From NCBI GenBank assembly GCA_013002285.1, contig JABDKJ010000013.1, forward strand, positions 62,001 through 126,000: a stretch of DNA of 64,000 bases. Direction: 5' to 3'. A program made the translations under genes and the position numbers. The notes beneath the pieces were generated by a model, which was not told the DNA's origin, did no database searches, and was given only the letters and a program-made list of their open reading frames with translations. The stretch is from Flavobacteriales bacterium (lineage in GTDB: Bacteria > Bacteroidota > Bacteroidia > Flavobacteriales > JABDKJ01). Shown here one piece after another: positions 1 to 7,815 of the stretch (its first letter is position 1; the number at the start of each line of letters is the position of its first letter).

Positions 1-1296
1 AGTATAAAGACCATAAATGTTTTGTGATTTGAGGATGGTCTCATAATCACTGGGTTGACTGAATGCATCACGGTCAAGGTAGTATCCTAAGTCATTTATT
101 CGCCAGTATGGCACAATGTAAACTAAGCTTTTTTCAGTCTTTCTTTCTTTTACCCATTCACTTGCTAGATCCCACTGAAAAATCGGTCGCTTTTGCGGAA
201 TAAATCCTTGTTGGAATTTCACAACAAAATAGATCAGCGCAGCCAGCTTTAATAAGTTAGGTATCCTGATATAGGCAATTGCATAGCCCAAAGCCAAGAG
301 TGGTCCTATTCCCGCGAAAAGCATATAGCGGAGTCTAAAAACGGGAGAGTATTGAGCGATAAAATAATTGAGGAAAACAGGAATAAAATAGACTGATACA
401 AAGAGCAAGAGATACTTGTAGTTAAACCCTGTTTTGAAAACAGGATAAAACCTATTTACAACGATCAAGACTACAAAAAGGATCAAGCAGCAATAAATAA
501 GGTTATGCGTAGGGTCGTGTCCAGTGAGTTTAATAAGGACGAATTCAAGATCAATTTGAGATGGCTTACTCAACCAAAAATTGTCATCAGGAATGTTGTT
601 CTTAAGGCTTAATAATTGAGGAATGAATAACAAAGCTGAAAGGACAAAACTAAGCCCCACCTTCAGAAATATGTTTGAATTTGGAAACACAAAAAGAAGA
701 ATTAAGAACTGCGTAACAGGCAGAAGTACAGAGGTGTAGTGGCAATAGGGTAGAGCAGCATTTACAAGAGCCAGGACAATAAGTGACCTGAGATCTGGCT
801 TTTCGAGAACTTTGGTAAAAAGGTATATAGAAATAGACGCAAGAAAGAACACAAGGGAGAATGCCCTGACTTCATGGGAGAAGTCAAAATGAACATTGCT
901 CAACAAGAATAGCGAAGATGGAAGTATAGCGGCAATAAGGTTCCCAGTTCTTTTGCCAATGAGATATATAAAAAATGCCGCACCAACACTAAAAAGAGCA
1001 GAAAGACTCTTTACCGCTACCGACCCAATTCCAAAAAGCTTGATCCAAAAATGGAGCAATGTAAAATACAAGGGTGGGTTTGCTTCTTTGTTAAGTTGGG
1101 TAAATAGCTCAGGAAGGGGCTTTTGAGAATGAAAGATAGAAAAGGCTTGGTCTCCATGTATGTGCATTTGATCTAGAAAGCAGAACTTGTAAAAGAAATT
1201 CAAGGCCATAACGATCACAAAGAAGGCAAGCATTACCCACTTAGAACGGAACAAGGTCTCTAATAGCTCATTGATCGACTGCCAGTATTTCTTCAC
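1..1296 (-). CDS. GT39-type polytopic membrane glycosyltransferase, partial (3' end outside window)
   Basis: The minus strand is open from a GTG at 1296 to the window edge, giving 432 codons with no stop, so the C-terminus is missing. The translation is very hydrophobic with many membrane helices. The first periplasmic loop carries HGDQAF and NPPLYFTLLHFW, and a later loop carries SHEVRAFSL. This arrangement is typical of lipid-linked-sugar glycosyltransferases of the ArnT/PMT (GT39) superfamily, in which acidic residues in the first loop are catalytic. The family transfers a sugar from a polyprenyl-phosphate donor on the periplasmic side; acceptor and sugar cannot be read here. The GTG overlaps the end of the ABC gene by 29 bp and has a GGAA-like sequence just upstream; an in-frame ATG at 1233 is the alternative. 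Family assignment is likely, substrate unknown. Confidence 0.75.
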   Translation of the reverse strand, partial: MKKYWQSINELLETLFRSKWVMLAFFVIVMALNFFYKFCFLDQMHIHGDQAFSIFHSQKPLPELFTQLNKEANPPLYFTLLHFWIKLFGIGSVAVKSLSALFSVGAAFFIYLIGKRTGNLIAAILPSSLFLLSNVHFDFSHEVRAFSLVFFLASISIYLFTKVLEKPDLRSLIVLALVNAALPYCHYTSVLLPVTQFLILLFVFPNSNIFLKVGLSFVLSALLFIPQLLSLKNNIPDDNFWLSKPSQIDLEFVLIKLTGHDPTHNLIYCCLILFVVLIVVNRFYPVFKTGFNYKYLLLFVSVYFIPVFLNYFIAQYSPVFRLRYMLFAGIGPLLALGYAIAYIRIPNLLKLAALIYFVVKFQQGFIPQKRPIFQWDLASEWVKERKTEKSLVYIVPYWRINDLGYYLDRDAFSQPSDYETILKSQNIYGLYT

Positions 1297-2899
1297 TTTT
1301 TCCAATTGCTATTAGCTTACCATTTTCCATGTGCATTACGCGGTCGCTAAAGTAACGAACCACATCCATATCGTGTGAGATGAATAGATAAGTGAGGTTA
1401 AACTCATCTTTTAAGTCGTTTAAGAGATTAAGTACTTGCGCTTGAACAGATACATCTAAAGCAGACACGGACTCATCGCAAACAATAACTTCTGGCTCTA
1501 GGATCAAAGAACGGGCAATGCCTATTCGCTGTCTTTGTCCACCGGAAAACTCATGTGGATAGCGGTCAATGTGCTTAGCCAACAGACCAACTTTGTTGAG
1601 CATGGTCTTGCATTTTTCACGTGCTTCATTTTTTGAAGAGACCATATCGTGCGCAAACAAGGGTTCGCATATTGCTCTGCCGATCGTCATTTTTGGATTT
1701 AGTGAAGAGAATGGGTCTTGAAATATGATCTGCACTTTCTTACGGAATTGCATTATCTCAGATCGTGAAAATGAAGACCTGTCTTTTCCCTCGAAGATGA
1801 CCCTTCCACTTGAAATATCTTGCAACCCAACAATAGCCCTACCTAGGGTTGTTTTTCCACTTCCTGACCCACCAACTAGTCCTAAAGTTTCCCCTTTCAA
1901 TAGATCGAACGAAATGCCATCAACTGCTTTAACATATTCTCTGATCTTGCCCAATATCCCTTTTTTTATGGGATACCATACTTTCAATTCATCAACATTG
2001 ATGACCACTGAAGAAGAAGCGTTCTTTTTTGGTTGACTTCCTAAAGTTTCGGGGCTATAAGTTCCAGCCATTATTTGGTCTACTGTTGGCAACCTGTATG
2101 GCTTACCTTTTTTTGGTGGTCTACAGGCGAGTAAGGCCTTGGTGTATTTTTCTTTTGGATGGTTTAGTATGACTTCGTTTGTTCCAACCTCTATTACTTT
2201 CCCTTTATACATTACAGCGATCTCATCTGCAAAGCCCCTCAACATTTCAAGGTCATGAGTAATAAAGATCACACCCATGCCAGTCTCTTTTTGTATTCTC
2301 TGAATGAGCTTTAAAATAGATGCGCTTACTGCGGGGTCAAGTGCGGTTGTCGGTTCATCTGCAATGAGCACCTGGGGTTCACAAGCCATTGCTATAGCTA
2401 TCATCACCCTTTGTTTTTGCCCTCCCGATATCTCAAAAGGATATTTGTCATAGATCAATTCTGGTTCGGGAAGCTCTACCTTATCGAATAAACCAAGTAC
2501 TTTTTCCTTAGCCTCTTTCTTGTTCATTCCAAAATGAAAGCGCAATACCTCAGCTACTTGTTTGCCGCATTTCTCTATCGGGTTCAAAGAGGTCATCGGC
2601 TCTTGAAAGATCATAGCTATCTTCTTACTTCTGTATGAACGTATCTTATCTTCCGATAATTTTGAAAGGTCTATTTCTCCTTCATACAAGATCTGTCCTT
2701 CACTGATGCGCCCAACCCCTTTTGGTAACAATTGGGTAATGGAAAGAGAACTAACCGACTTGCCCGAACCGGACTCCCCCACAATAGCAAGCACCTTTCC
2801 TTTATCTAGTTTAAGGCTTACTTGGTCAATGGCTTTTTGCCACCTCCCATCAGATAAAAATTCTGTGGAGAGCTTTTTTATTTCGAGCAGATGGCTCAT
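1268..2899 (-). CDS. Oligopeptide-type ABC transporter, two fused ATP-binding domains
   Basis: Cytoplasmic ATPase of 543 residues with two complete nucleotide-binding domains in tandem, as in YejF/GsiA or a DppD-DppF fusion. Domain 1 has Walker A GESGSGKS at residues 41-48, the signature SGGQKQR, and Walker B ending VLIADEPTTALD. Domain 2 has GGSGSGKTT, SGGQRQR and VIVCDESVSALD. The long C-terminal extension after each Walker B, with the TKALLACRPP segment, is characteristic of the oligopeptide/nickel branch. No permease genes lie nearby; the only matching substrate-binding lipoprotein in the window is at 39845-41530. The start ATG overlaps the stop of the upstream lipoprotein gene by 4 bp (ATGA), so the two are translationally coupled. 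Family certain, substrate inferred. Confidence 0.93.
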   Translation of the reverse strand: MSHLLEIKKLSTEFLSDGRWQKAIDQVSLKLDKGKVLAIVGESGSGKSVSSLSITQLLPKGVGRISEGQILYEGEIDLSKLSEDKIRSYRSKKIAMIFQEPMTSLNPIEKCGKQVAEVLRFHFGMNKKEAKEKVLGLFDKVELPEPELIYDKYPFEISGGQKQRVMIAIAMACEPQVLIADEPTTALDPAVSASILKLIQRIQKETGMGVIFITHDLEMLRGFADEIAVMYKGKVIEVGTNEVILNHPKEKYTKALLACRPPKKGKPYRLPTVDQIMAGTYSPETLGSQPKKNASSSVVINVDELKVWYPIKKGILGKIREYVKAVDGISFDLLKGETLGLVGGSGSGKTTLGRAIVGLQDISSGRVIFEGKDRSSFSRSEIMQFRKKVQIIFQDPFSSLNPKMTIGRAICEPLFAHDMVSSKNEAREKCKTMLNKVGLLAKHIDRYPHEFSGGQRQRIGIARSLILEPEVIVCDESVSALDVSVQAQVLNLLNDLKDEFNLTYLFISHDMDVVRYFSDRVMHMENGKLIAIGKSEEILAVDQ

Positions 2900-3420
2900 T
2901 CTGCGTAGAAGCTCTTGTCGTGATCTTCAAAAAAGTTCACTGATACCATGGCTATGTCATGGTCGATAGACTCATCAAATAATTCTATCTCTATGACTTT
3001 GTTGTTTACTGAAGGGCTTTGCCATGCCGCATATCCATTGTCGACCTTGCTTGGCCCGTAGATCTCCTCTAGTTTTTCTTTACACTTAAGAAAATAGCTT
3101 GTCACCATTGAGTCGTGCTGAAGGTAGACATCCACAGTTAATTCAAAGACCATTCCTTCATCAAAATTGACATTCACCTTTCGGTATTTGATCTTTTCTC
3201 CATCCAGTATTTTTGATAAAACAAGCTCACTTTCTTTGTGTTCTATGGAGTCCTTGGCAAGAGTGATAACGGTTTCTTTTTGGTCGCCAATTCGAAATCC
3301 ATTGAAATGCTTGGCATTAAAAAGAGCAAGTTCATTGTCGTATTCATATGCTTTTTCAGAACCACAATTGTTCAACCCAAAAAACATTAAGAGCACAAAA
3401 ATATAGGGGAGTCTTTTCAC
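2896..3420 (-). CDS. Small predicted lipoprotein, unknown function
   Basis: 174 residues. The N-terminus (MKRLPYIFVLLMFFGLNNC) is a signal peptide ending in a cysteine at 19 that could be lipidated, although the LNNC lipobox is not ideal. The mature part is hydrophilic and mixed alpha/beta, with a GFRIGDQKETVI segment and no family I recognise. The stop overlaps the start of the double-ATPase ABC gene by 4 bp, which places it in the same transcript and suggests, without proving, a periplasmic or membrane role linked to that transporter. The upstream boundary is the terminator at 3446-3472. Confidence 0.75.
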   Translation of the reverse strand: MKRLPYIFVLLMFFGLNNCGSEKAYEYDNELALFNAKHFNGFRIGDQKETVITLAKDSIEHKESELVLSKILDGEKIKYRKVNVNFDEGMVFELTVDVYLQHDSMVTSYFLKCKEKLEEIYGPSKVDNGYAAWQSPSVNNKVIEIELFDESIDHDIAMVSVNFFEDHDKSFYAE

Positions 3421-3445
3421 ACTTTGAAGATAATTTATTTGGAAT

Positions 3446-3472
3446 AAAAAAAGCCCCAGAATTCTCCAGGGC
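3446..3472 (-). terminator. Rho-independent terminator after the OmpA-type gene
   Basis: Read on the minus strand, an 8-bp stem (GCCCTGGA with a GG-rich partner, two G-T pairs) closes a 4-nt loop and is followed by seven Ts. It lies 26 bp beyond the stop of the OmpA-type lipoprotein gene, in the right orientation to end that transcript before the next minus-strand gene begins at 3420. Confidence 0.8.
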
Positions 3473-3498
3473 CTTGAATAACTTATTGACCGGAAGTA

Positions 3499-4467
3499 TC
3501 AATTCGCATTTCCAATGATGCTGTAGAGCTCGTCAAGCTTAGGAGTAAGGATTATCTCAATCCTTCTATTTTTTGCCTTATCGTCAACATCTACGGGAAT
3601 GAACTCTCCTCTTCCGGCAGCAGTTAGTATCTCAGGAGATATGTCGCTATTGTCAGTCAAGATACGTACTACAGAAGTTGCCCTCATAACACTTAAGTCC
3701 CAATTGTCTTTATAGGGCATGCCGCTTCCGACCTTGTCTTTGTCTGTATGTCCTTCAACTAATATGGATAAGTCTTCTTGAGACTCAATAGCGTCTGCCA
3801 ATTGCATAAGTGCCTTTTTCCCTTCTGCCTCAACTTTGTCGCTTCCTGAATCAAAAAGGAGTTTTGCCTCCAAATTTACATATACTCGTCCATTGCGCTG
3901 CTCTACAGATAGTCCCTTGTCCTTAAATGCTAATAGGGCATCCGCAACTTTGTTTTTTAGCTCCCGAGCAGAGTCCTCATTCGCTGCTATCATTTGCTCC
4001 AACTCATTCACCCTGGCCTCTCTATCATTTAACATAGCCGATTTTTCGTTTAGCACCTTAGCTAATTGTTCCAGTTCGGCTTCCTGTTGTCTTAGTGCTT
4101 GTTCAGTTGCATTAAGTTCAGTAAGCAGACCTTCTTTTTCTTTTGCATTGCTGGACATAAGCGTAGCTTGTTTGTCCATCATTTGCTCATTGAGTTCGTT
4201 TATTTTATCGTATTGTACACGCAGTTTTCTTATGCTATTTCCATAGAGCGTTGTGTCATCTTCTAAAGCATACATACGTTTGTTCATGTCTTCTATCGCT
4301 CCGAGCATTTCAAACATTTCTGTTTCCTGTTCTGCGTTGATCTTCTTTAATCGGTCATTTTCCTTTTGCAGATCCTCTGCTTTTAATTCCATTTCTTGAA
4401 ATTGTTTACCAGGAACACAACTACTCAATCCTATCGCAAGGATCGCCAAAAGGCATAAATTTCTCAT
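3499..4467 (-). CDS. OmpA-family peptidoglycan-binding lipoprotein with coiled coil
   Basis: 322 residues. A lipoprotein signal peptide ends at LSSC (Cys17). Residues about 20-190 are a long heptad-rich, Glu/Lys/Gln-rich coiled coil. The C-terminal third is an OmpA-type domain with LLFDSGSDKV, LVEGHTDKDK, NWDLSVMRATSVVRIL and AKNRRIEIIL, the usual diaminopimelate-binding fold. The protein would be anchored in the outer membrane, bridge the periplasm through the coiled coil and hold peptidoglycan. It is monocistronic, with a strong terminator behind it and dyad sequences in front of it (4473-4521). Confidence 0.92.
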   Translation of the reverse strand: MRNLCLLAILAIGLSSCVPGKQFQEMELKAEDLQKENDRLKKINAEQETEMFEMLGAIEDMNKRMYALEDDTTLYGNSIRKLRVQYDKINELNEQMMDKQATLMSSNAKEKEGLLTELNATEQALRQQEAELEQLAKVLNEKSAMLNDREARVNELEQMIAANEDSARELKNKVADALLAFKDKGLSVEQRNGRVYVNLEAKLLFDSGSDKVEAEGKKALMQLADAIESQEDLSILVEGHTDKDKVGSGMPYKDNWDLSVMRATSVVRILTDNSDISPEILTAAGRGEFIPVDVDDKAKNRRIEIILTPKLDELYSIIGNAN

Positions 4468-4472
4468 TGATC

Positions 4473-4521
4473 TTGATTTTTATCAAAATTCGCACAGTTC
4501 AGCGTATTATTTGTCCTGAAC
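4473..4521. promoter_or_regulatory. Two inverted repeats between ompA-like gene and kynA
   Basis: TTGAT-N4-ATCAA lies at 4473-4486, directly upstream of the minus-strand ompA-like start, and GTTCAG-N13-CTGAAC at 4497-4521. Both dyads are perfect. They sit in the roughly 150-bp divergent control region, so they could be operator sites, but there is no second copy elsewhere to support this. Confidence 0.3.
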
Positions 4522-4617
4522 TCACGTTTTTATGCACACTTGGGTCTTAATGAGCGAGGCGATAAAATTGAATTGGTGATCTGCTATTTATTTCCGTATT
4601 TGCCCTTGACCAAATAC

Positions 4618-5586
4618 ATGCATATGGCGTTTTCAGAAGATATATTATCAAGATTAGAAGATTTGGAGAAGAAATATGAAGCAATGGGGCAAGACATGGT
4701 TTCTTATTTAGATGGCTTGCTTTATTCGGATTATTTGACCTATTGGGAATATGTTAAATCAGATGCCTTGCTCAGTCTGCAACATCCTCTGACAAGCTTC
4801 CCTGACGAAAAAATATTTATCGTCTATCATCAAATAACAGAACTCTATTTTTCTTTGATAACACATGAGTTCGACCAACTGGCATCTAACAATGATCTTA
4901 GAGCACCAGAATTTCTTGAAAGGATGAAACGGGCTAACAGATATTTCTCAAATCTGATCTATTCATTCGACATAATGATAGAAGGAATGGAAAGAGAGCA
5001 ATTCCTTAAGTTCAGAATGGCATTGTTACCAGCTAGTGGATTCCAGTCCGGACAATTCAGGATCATTGAGATCTATTCAACAGACTTTGTGAATTTGCTT
5101 GAACCATACAAAAGAGATGAATATAAAAAGGTGGTTAGCCAAGACATCAAGGTTATGTATGAACACCTCTATTGGAAAAAAGGAGCTACCGAATTAGCTA
5201 CTGGAAAAAAGACTCTTACGCTAAAACAATTCGAACAGAAATACAGTGAAAGATTAGTGCGTTTGGGAAAGAAGAAAATGAAAACCAACCTTTGGAAATT
5301 GTATGAAAACCTTGACTTAGGAGAATTGAAAGAAGACATTGAAAATGAAATGAGAGACTATGATTCCAATGTGAACATCAATTGGGCTCTAGCTCATTAC
5401 AAGTCTGCCGTAAAGTATTTGAATATGGAGCCTCATAACATTGAGGCCACAGGTGGAACCAATTGGCAGAAATACCTTCCTCCAAGGTATCAAAGGATCA
5501 TGTTTTTCCCTGAACTTTGGTCAGAAGACGACAAAGAGAATTGGGGTAGATCTTGGGTAAAGTCTGCAATTGCTGGGATCGAGTGA
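4618..5586 (+). CDS. kynA: Tryptophan 2,3-dioxygenase
   Basis: Cytoplasmic heme enzyme that opens the indole ring of L-tryptophan to N-formylkynurenine, the first step of the kynurenine route. The diagnostic segment FIVYHQITELYF holds the active-site His (residue 71 from this start), matching FI-HQ-ELWF of the family; SGFQSGQFRIIEI and WALAHYKSA (candidate proximal heme His) followed by ATGGTNWQKYLPP also fit. Length (about 320 residues) is in the family range. I start at ATG 4618 (or ATG 4624, two codons later); the frame is open further upstream, to a TTG at 4540, but the extra residues do not resemble the family. No other kyn genes are adjacent, but a 2-aminomuconate-deaminase-like gene occurs at 20368. 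Confidence 0.9.
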   Translation: MHMAFSEDILSRLEDLEKKYEAMGQDMVSYLDGLLYSDYLTYWEYVKSDALLSLQHPLTSFPDEKIFIVYHQITELYFSLITHEFDQLASNNDLRAPEFLERMKRANRYFSNLIYSFDIMIEGMEREQFLKFRMALLPASGFQSGQFRIIEIYSTDFVNLLEPYKRDEYKKVVSQDIKVMYEHLYWKKGATELATGKKTLTLKQFEQKYSERLVRLGKKKMKTNLWKLYENLDLGELKEDIENEMRDYDSNVNINWALAHYKSAVKYLNMEPHNIEATGGTNWQKYLPPRYQRIMFFPELWSEDDKENWGRSWVKSAIAGIE

Positions 5587-5597
5587 GTTTTGCGCGT

Positions 5598-5626
5598 AAC
5601 GAGGTGAATAAAATCTCGTTCTCTTT
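5598..5626 (+). terminator. Probable terminator after kynA
   Basis: Perfect 6-bp stem AACGAG/CTCGTT with an 11-nt loop, followed by CTCTTT, beginning 12 bp after the kynA stop. The U-tract is short, so this is a moderate candidate. Confidence 0.45.
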
Positions 5627-5674
5627 AAAGTAGCCGCTCCATTTATTCATTCTTTAGTACCATCAATAAAAAAT

Positions 5675-6910
5675 ATGCGCAACACATTTTTTGGATCACT
5701 TTTTCTTTTGTTGATCATGGCCTGCTCAGGGAGTCAAGAACCCGAAGTCGTTGATGTAGGGCCCCAGGAACCGGACATGATATACCATTTTCCGAAAGAC
5801 AGCTTTTTGGTTTATCAAGATGAGATCAGAAAGAATGAAGTGCTTTCAACCATTCTTTATCGACATCATGTAGACTGGCCAGAGATAGACAAGATCGTAA
5901 AAGCATGTAAAGGAACATTCAATGTACATGGTATACGACTAGGAAACACATATACCGTTCTGTGTGCACCTGATTCAACGGAGAAATGTGAGTATTTTAT
6001 TTATGAGAATTCTCCCGCTGAGTATGTTGTGATCGACATTGAAGAGCCGCGAACATACATTGCTCAAAAGGAAACCCGTTTGGAAACCGAAGTGGCACAT
6101 GGTATTATAGAATCAAGTCTTTTTCTTACTATGACCGAGAACGAACTTAGTCCGGCTTTGGCAATGGAAATGGCAGATATTTATGCTTGGACCATAGATT
6201 TCTATCGATTGGCCAAAGGCGATCGTTTCAAGGTTTTTTATGAAAAGAAATATGTAGAGGACAAGTTCATTGGAATTGGAAATATTCTAGCCTGCGAATT
6301 TGAACATAAAGGTGACCTTTTAAAGGCATATAGATATGAAGACGATGGTAAAGTCAGCTTTTATGACGAAGAGGGTAATAGTTTGAGAAAAGCCTTTTTG
6401 AAGTCTCCATTGAAATTTGGCAGGATATCATCAAAGTACTCTAAGAACAGATTTCATCCGGTCCAAAAAAGGTGGAAGGCACACAAAGGAACAGACTATG
6501 CAGCTCCAACAGGCACACCTATCCTGGCAACTGGAGATGGCACTGTAATAGCAGCAACATATAAAAAGCACAACGGAAAGTATGTGAAGATCCGCCATAA
6601 CAATAAGTACACCACTCAGTATTTACATATGAGCAAAATACTTGTCAAAAACGGGCAAAACGTTAAACAAGGTCAGACCATTGGGCATGTTGGATCGACA
6701 GGACTGGCTACAGGCCCTCATGTATGTTATCGTTTTTGGAAAAATGGCAAACAAGTGGATCATTTGAGAGAAAAATTTCCTTCAGCAAAACCCCTAAACA
6801 AGAAAAAAATAGCTGATTTTCGTCTTTATGCGGATAGTCTTGAACGGATCCTTGACCATTCAAATAGGGTTATCGTAGAGAAAATACTTAAAGGGGACAC
6901 TCGCTTCTGA
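5675..6910 (+). CDS. M23-family peptidase lipoprotein
   Basis: 411 residues. A lipoprotein signal peptide ends at LIMAC (Cys17), giving a periplasmic, membrane-anchored protein. A central region of about 200 residues precedes a C-terminal M23/LytM domain with HKGTDYAAPTGTPILATGDG (Zn-binding H and D), QYLHMSKI and TGPHVCYRFW. In canonical M23 enzymes the last motif is HxH; here it is HVC, so the second His is Cys (see findings). Expected role is cleavage of peptidoglycan cross-links during growth or separation, or a regulatory non-cleaving role. Its stop TGA abuts the stop of the next, convergent gene inside the palindrome TGATCA. Confidence 0.85.
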   Translation: MRNTFFGSLFLLLIMACSGSQEPEVVDVGPQEPDMIYHFPKDSFLVYQDEIRKNEVLSTILYRHHVDWPEIDKIVKACKGTFNVHGIRLGNTYTVLCAPDSTEKCEYFIYENSPAEYVVIDIEEPRTYIAQKETRLETEVAHGIIESSLFLTMTENELSPALAMEMADIYAWTIDFYRLAKGDRFKVFYEKKYVEDKFIGIGNILACEFEHKGDLLKAYRYEDDGKVSFYDEEGNSLRKAFLKSPLKFGRISSKYSKNRFHPVQKRWKAHKGTDYAAPTGTPILATGDGTVIAATYKKHNGKYVKIRHNNKYTTQYLHMSKILVKNGQNVKQGQTIGHVGSTGLATGPHVCYRFWKNGKQVDHLREKFPSAKPLNKKKIADFRLYADSLERILDHSNRVIVEKILKGDTRF

Positions 6911-7672
6911 TCAATACTTGTCGAAGTCGATCTCTGGTAACAGATCTTCTTTGTGCGGGACATTGCCCCATTGTCTGTACATATACTTTATGTACATCAA
7001 AAATTCATATTGAGAAGAGGATTGGAGAAAGCTTTCAGAAACACTGCAATAATCAATAAACTCATCAAACTCATTGTCTTCTAGATCAATTATTTCGTAG
7101 TCGATGTATTTGCGGAAAAGCTCTTTTAACAACCTTCTCTTTCTTTCTTCATTTACTAATTCTGCAACAAGTCTTTTGCTTCTTTCGCGCCTGCTAAAGA
7201 CCTGATATAAAAACGTGATCGGACTCTGCAGGGCATCAACACCAGAAAGCATATAGTCTTCTTTGGTATAGCCCAATTCCTGAATATCTTCAACAATATC
7301 TTCCAATTCCCTCTCGGCAATGATCGTTACAGGTTTTAGGAAGTATAAGGGTTTAGACAATAATGGCTTTATAGAATAGGCAGTTCTGGGGATCGAATCT
7401 TTCAATGAAAAAGTAAAAGAAGAATAACCGAAAGCCGATATTACGATAGAATCATTCTTTCCAACTAGAATGTTGTAGTCTCCATATTTATCCCCAAAGG
7501 TTCCATTCCCATTGGTTTTGTTTACCACTAAAATATTAATAAGCTTATTCCCGGTTTCCTTGTCAAAAGCGGAGCCAACAATGCGCACTTGACTATCTTG
7601 TGAACTCAAGCAAAATGCAAATAGTATGGCCAATGGAATGGTCGCAATATGTTTTAAAAGCTTTTCGGTCAA
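6911..7672 (-). CDS. Carboxypeptidase-regulatory-like domain protein
   Basis: 253 residues with an N-terminal signal peptide (hydrophobic stretch ending near residue 25). The region after it (VRIVGSAFDKETGNKLINI, later GTFGDKYGDYNI and DSIVISAFGYSS) is the seven-strand CarboxypepD_reg-like beta-sandwich common in Bacteroidota exported proteins. The C-terminal 120 residues are charged and helical (SRRERSKRLVAELVNEERKR) and match nothing I recognise. Proteins of this build are usually periplasmic or surface-associated and of unknown function. Confidence 0.8.
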   Translation of the reverse strand: MTEKLLKHIATIPLAILFAFCLSSQDSQVRIVGSAFDKETGNKLINILVVNKTNGNGTFGDKYGDYNILVGKNDSIVISAFGYSSFTFSLKDSIPRTAYSIKPLLSKPLYFLKPVTIIAERELEDIVEDIQELGYTKEDYMLSGVDALQSPITFLYQVFSRRERSKRLVAELVNEERKRRLLKELFRKYIDYEIIDLEDNEFDEFIDYCSVSESFLQSSSQYEFLMYIKYMYRQWGNVPHKEDLLPEIDFDKY

Positions 7673-7769
7673 AAGTTGCGTTAAAGGTATATTCTTAAAC
7701 CATCAAATATCGAACCTTTTGCACAATTTCTGTTAAATCCTTTTTACGGCCAGAGGTCCTTTCAAGTAG

Positions 7770-7797
7770 TTGTGAAATGGCTAGAATATTATCTTTG
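7770..7797 (+). promoter_or_regulatory. Bacteroidota promoter for the M28 peptidase gene
   Basis: TTG at 7770-7772, a 17-nt spacer, then TATCTTTG at 7790-7797, matching TTG-N17-23-TAnnTTTG. The box lies downstream of an in-frame ATG at 7777, which therefore cannot be the main start. Confidence 0.6.
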
Positions 7798-7815
7798 ACA
7801 GCCTTATTAGAAGAT

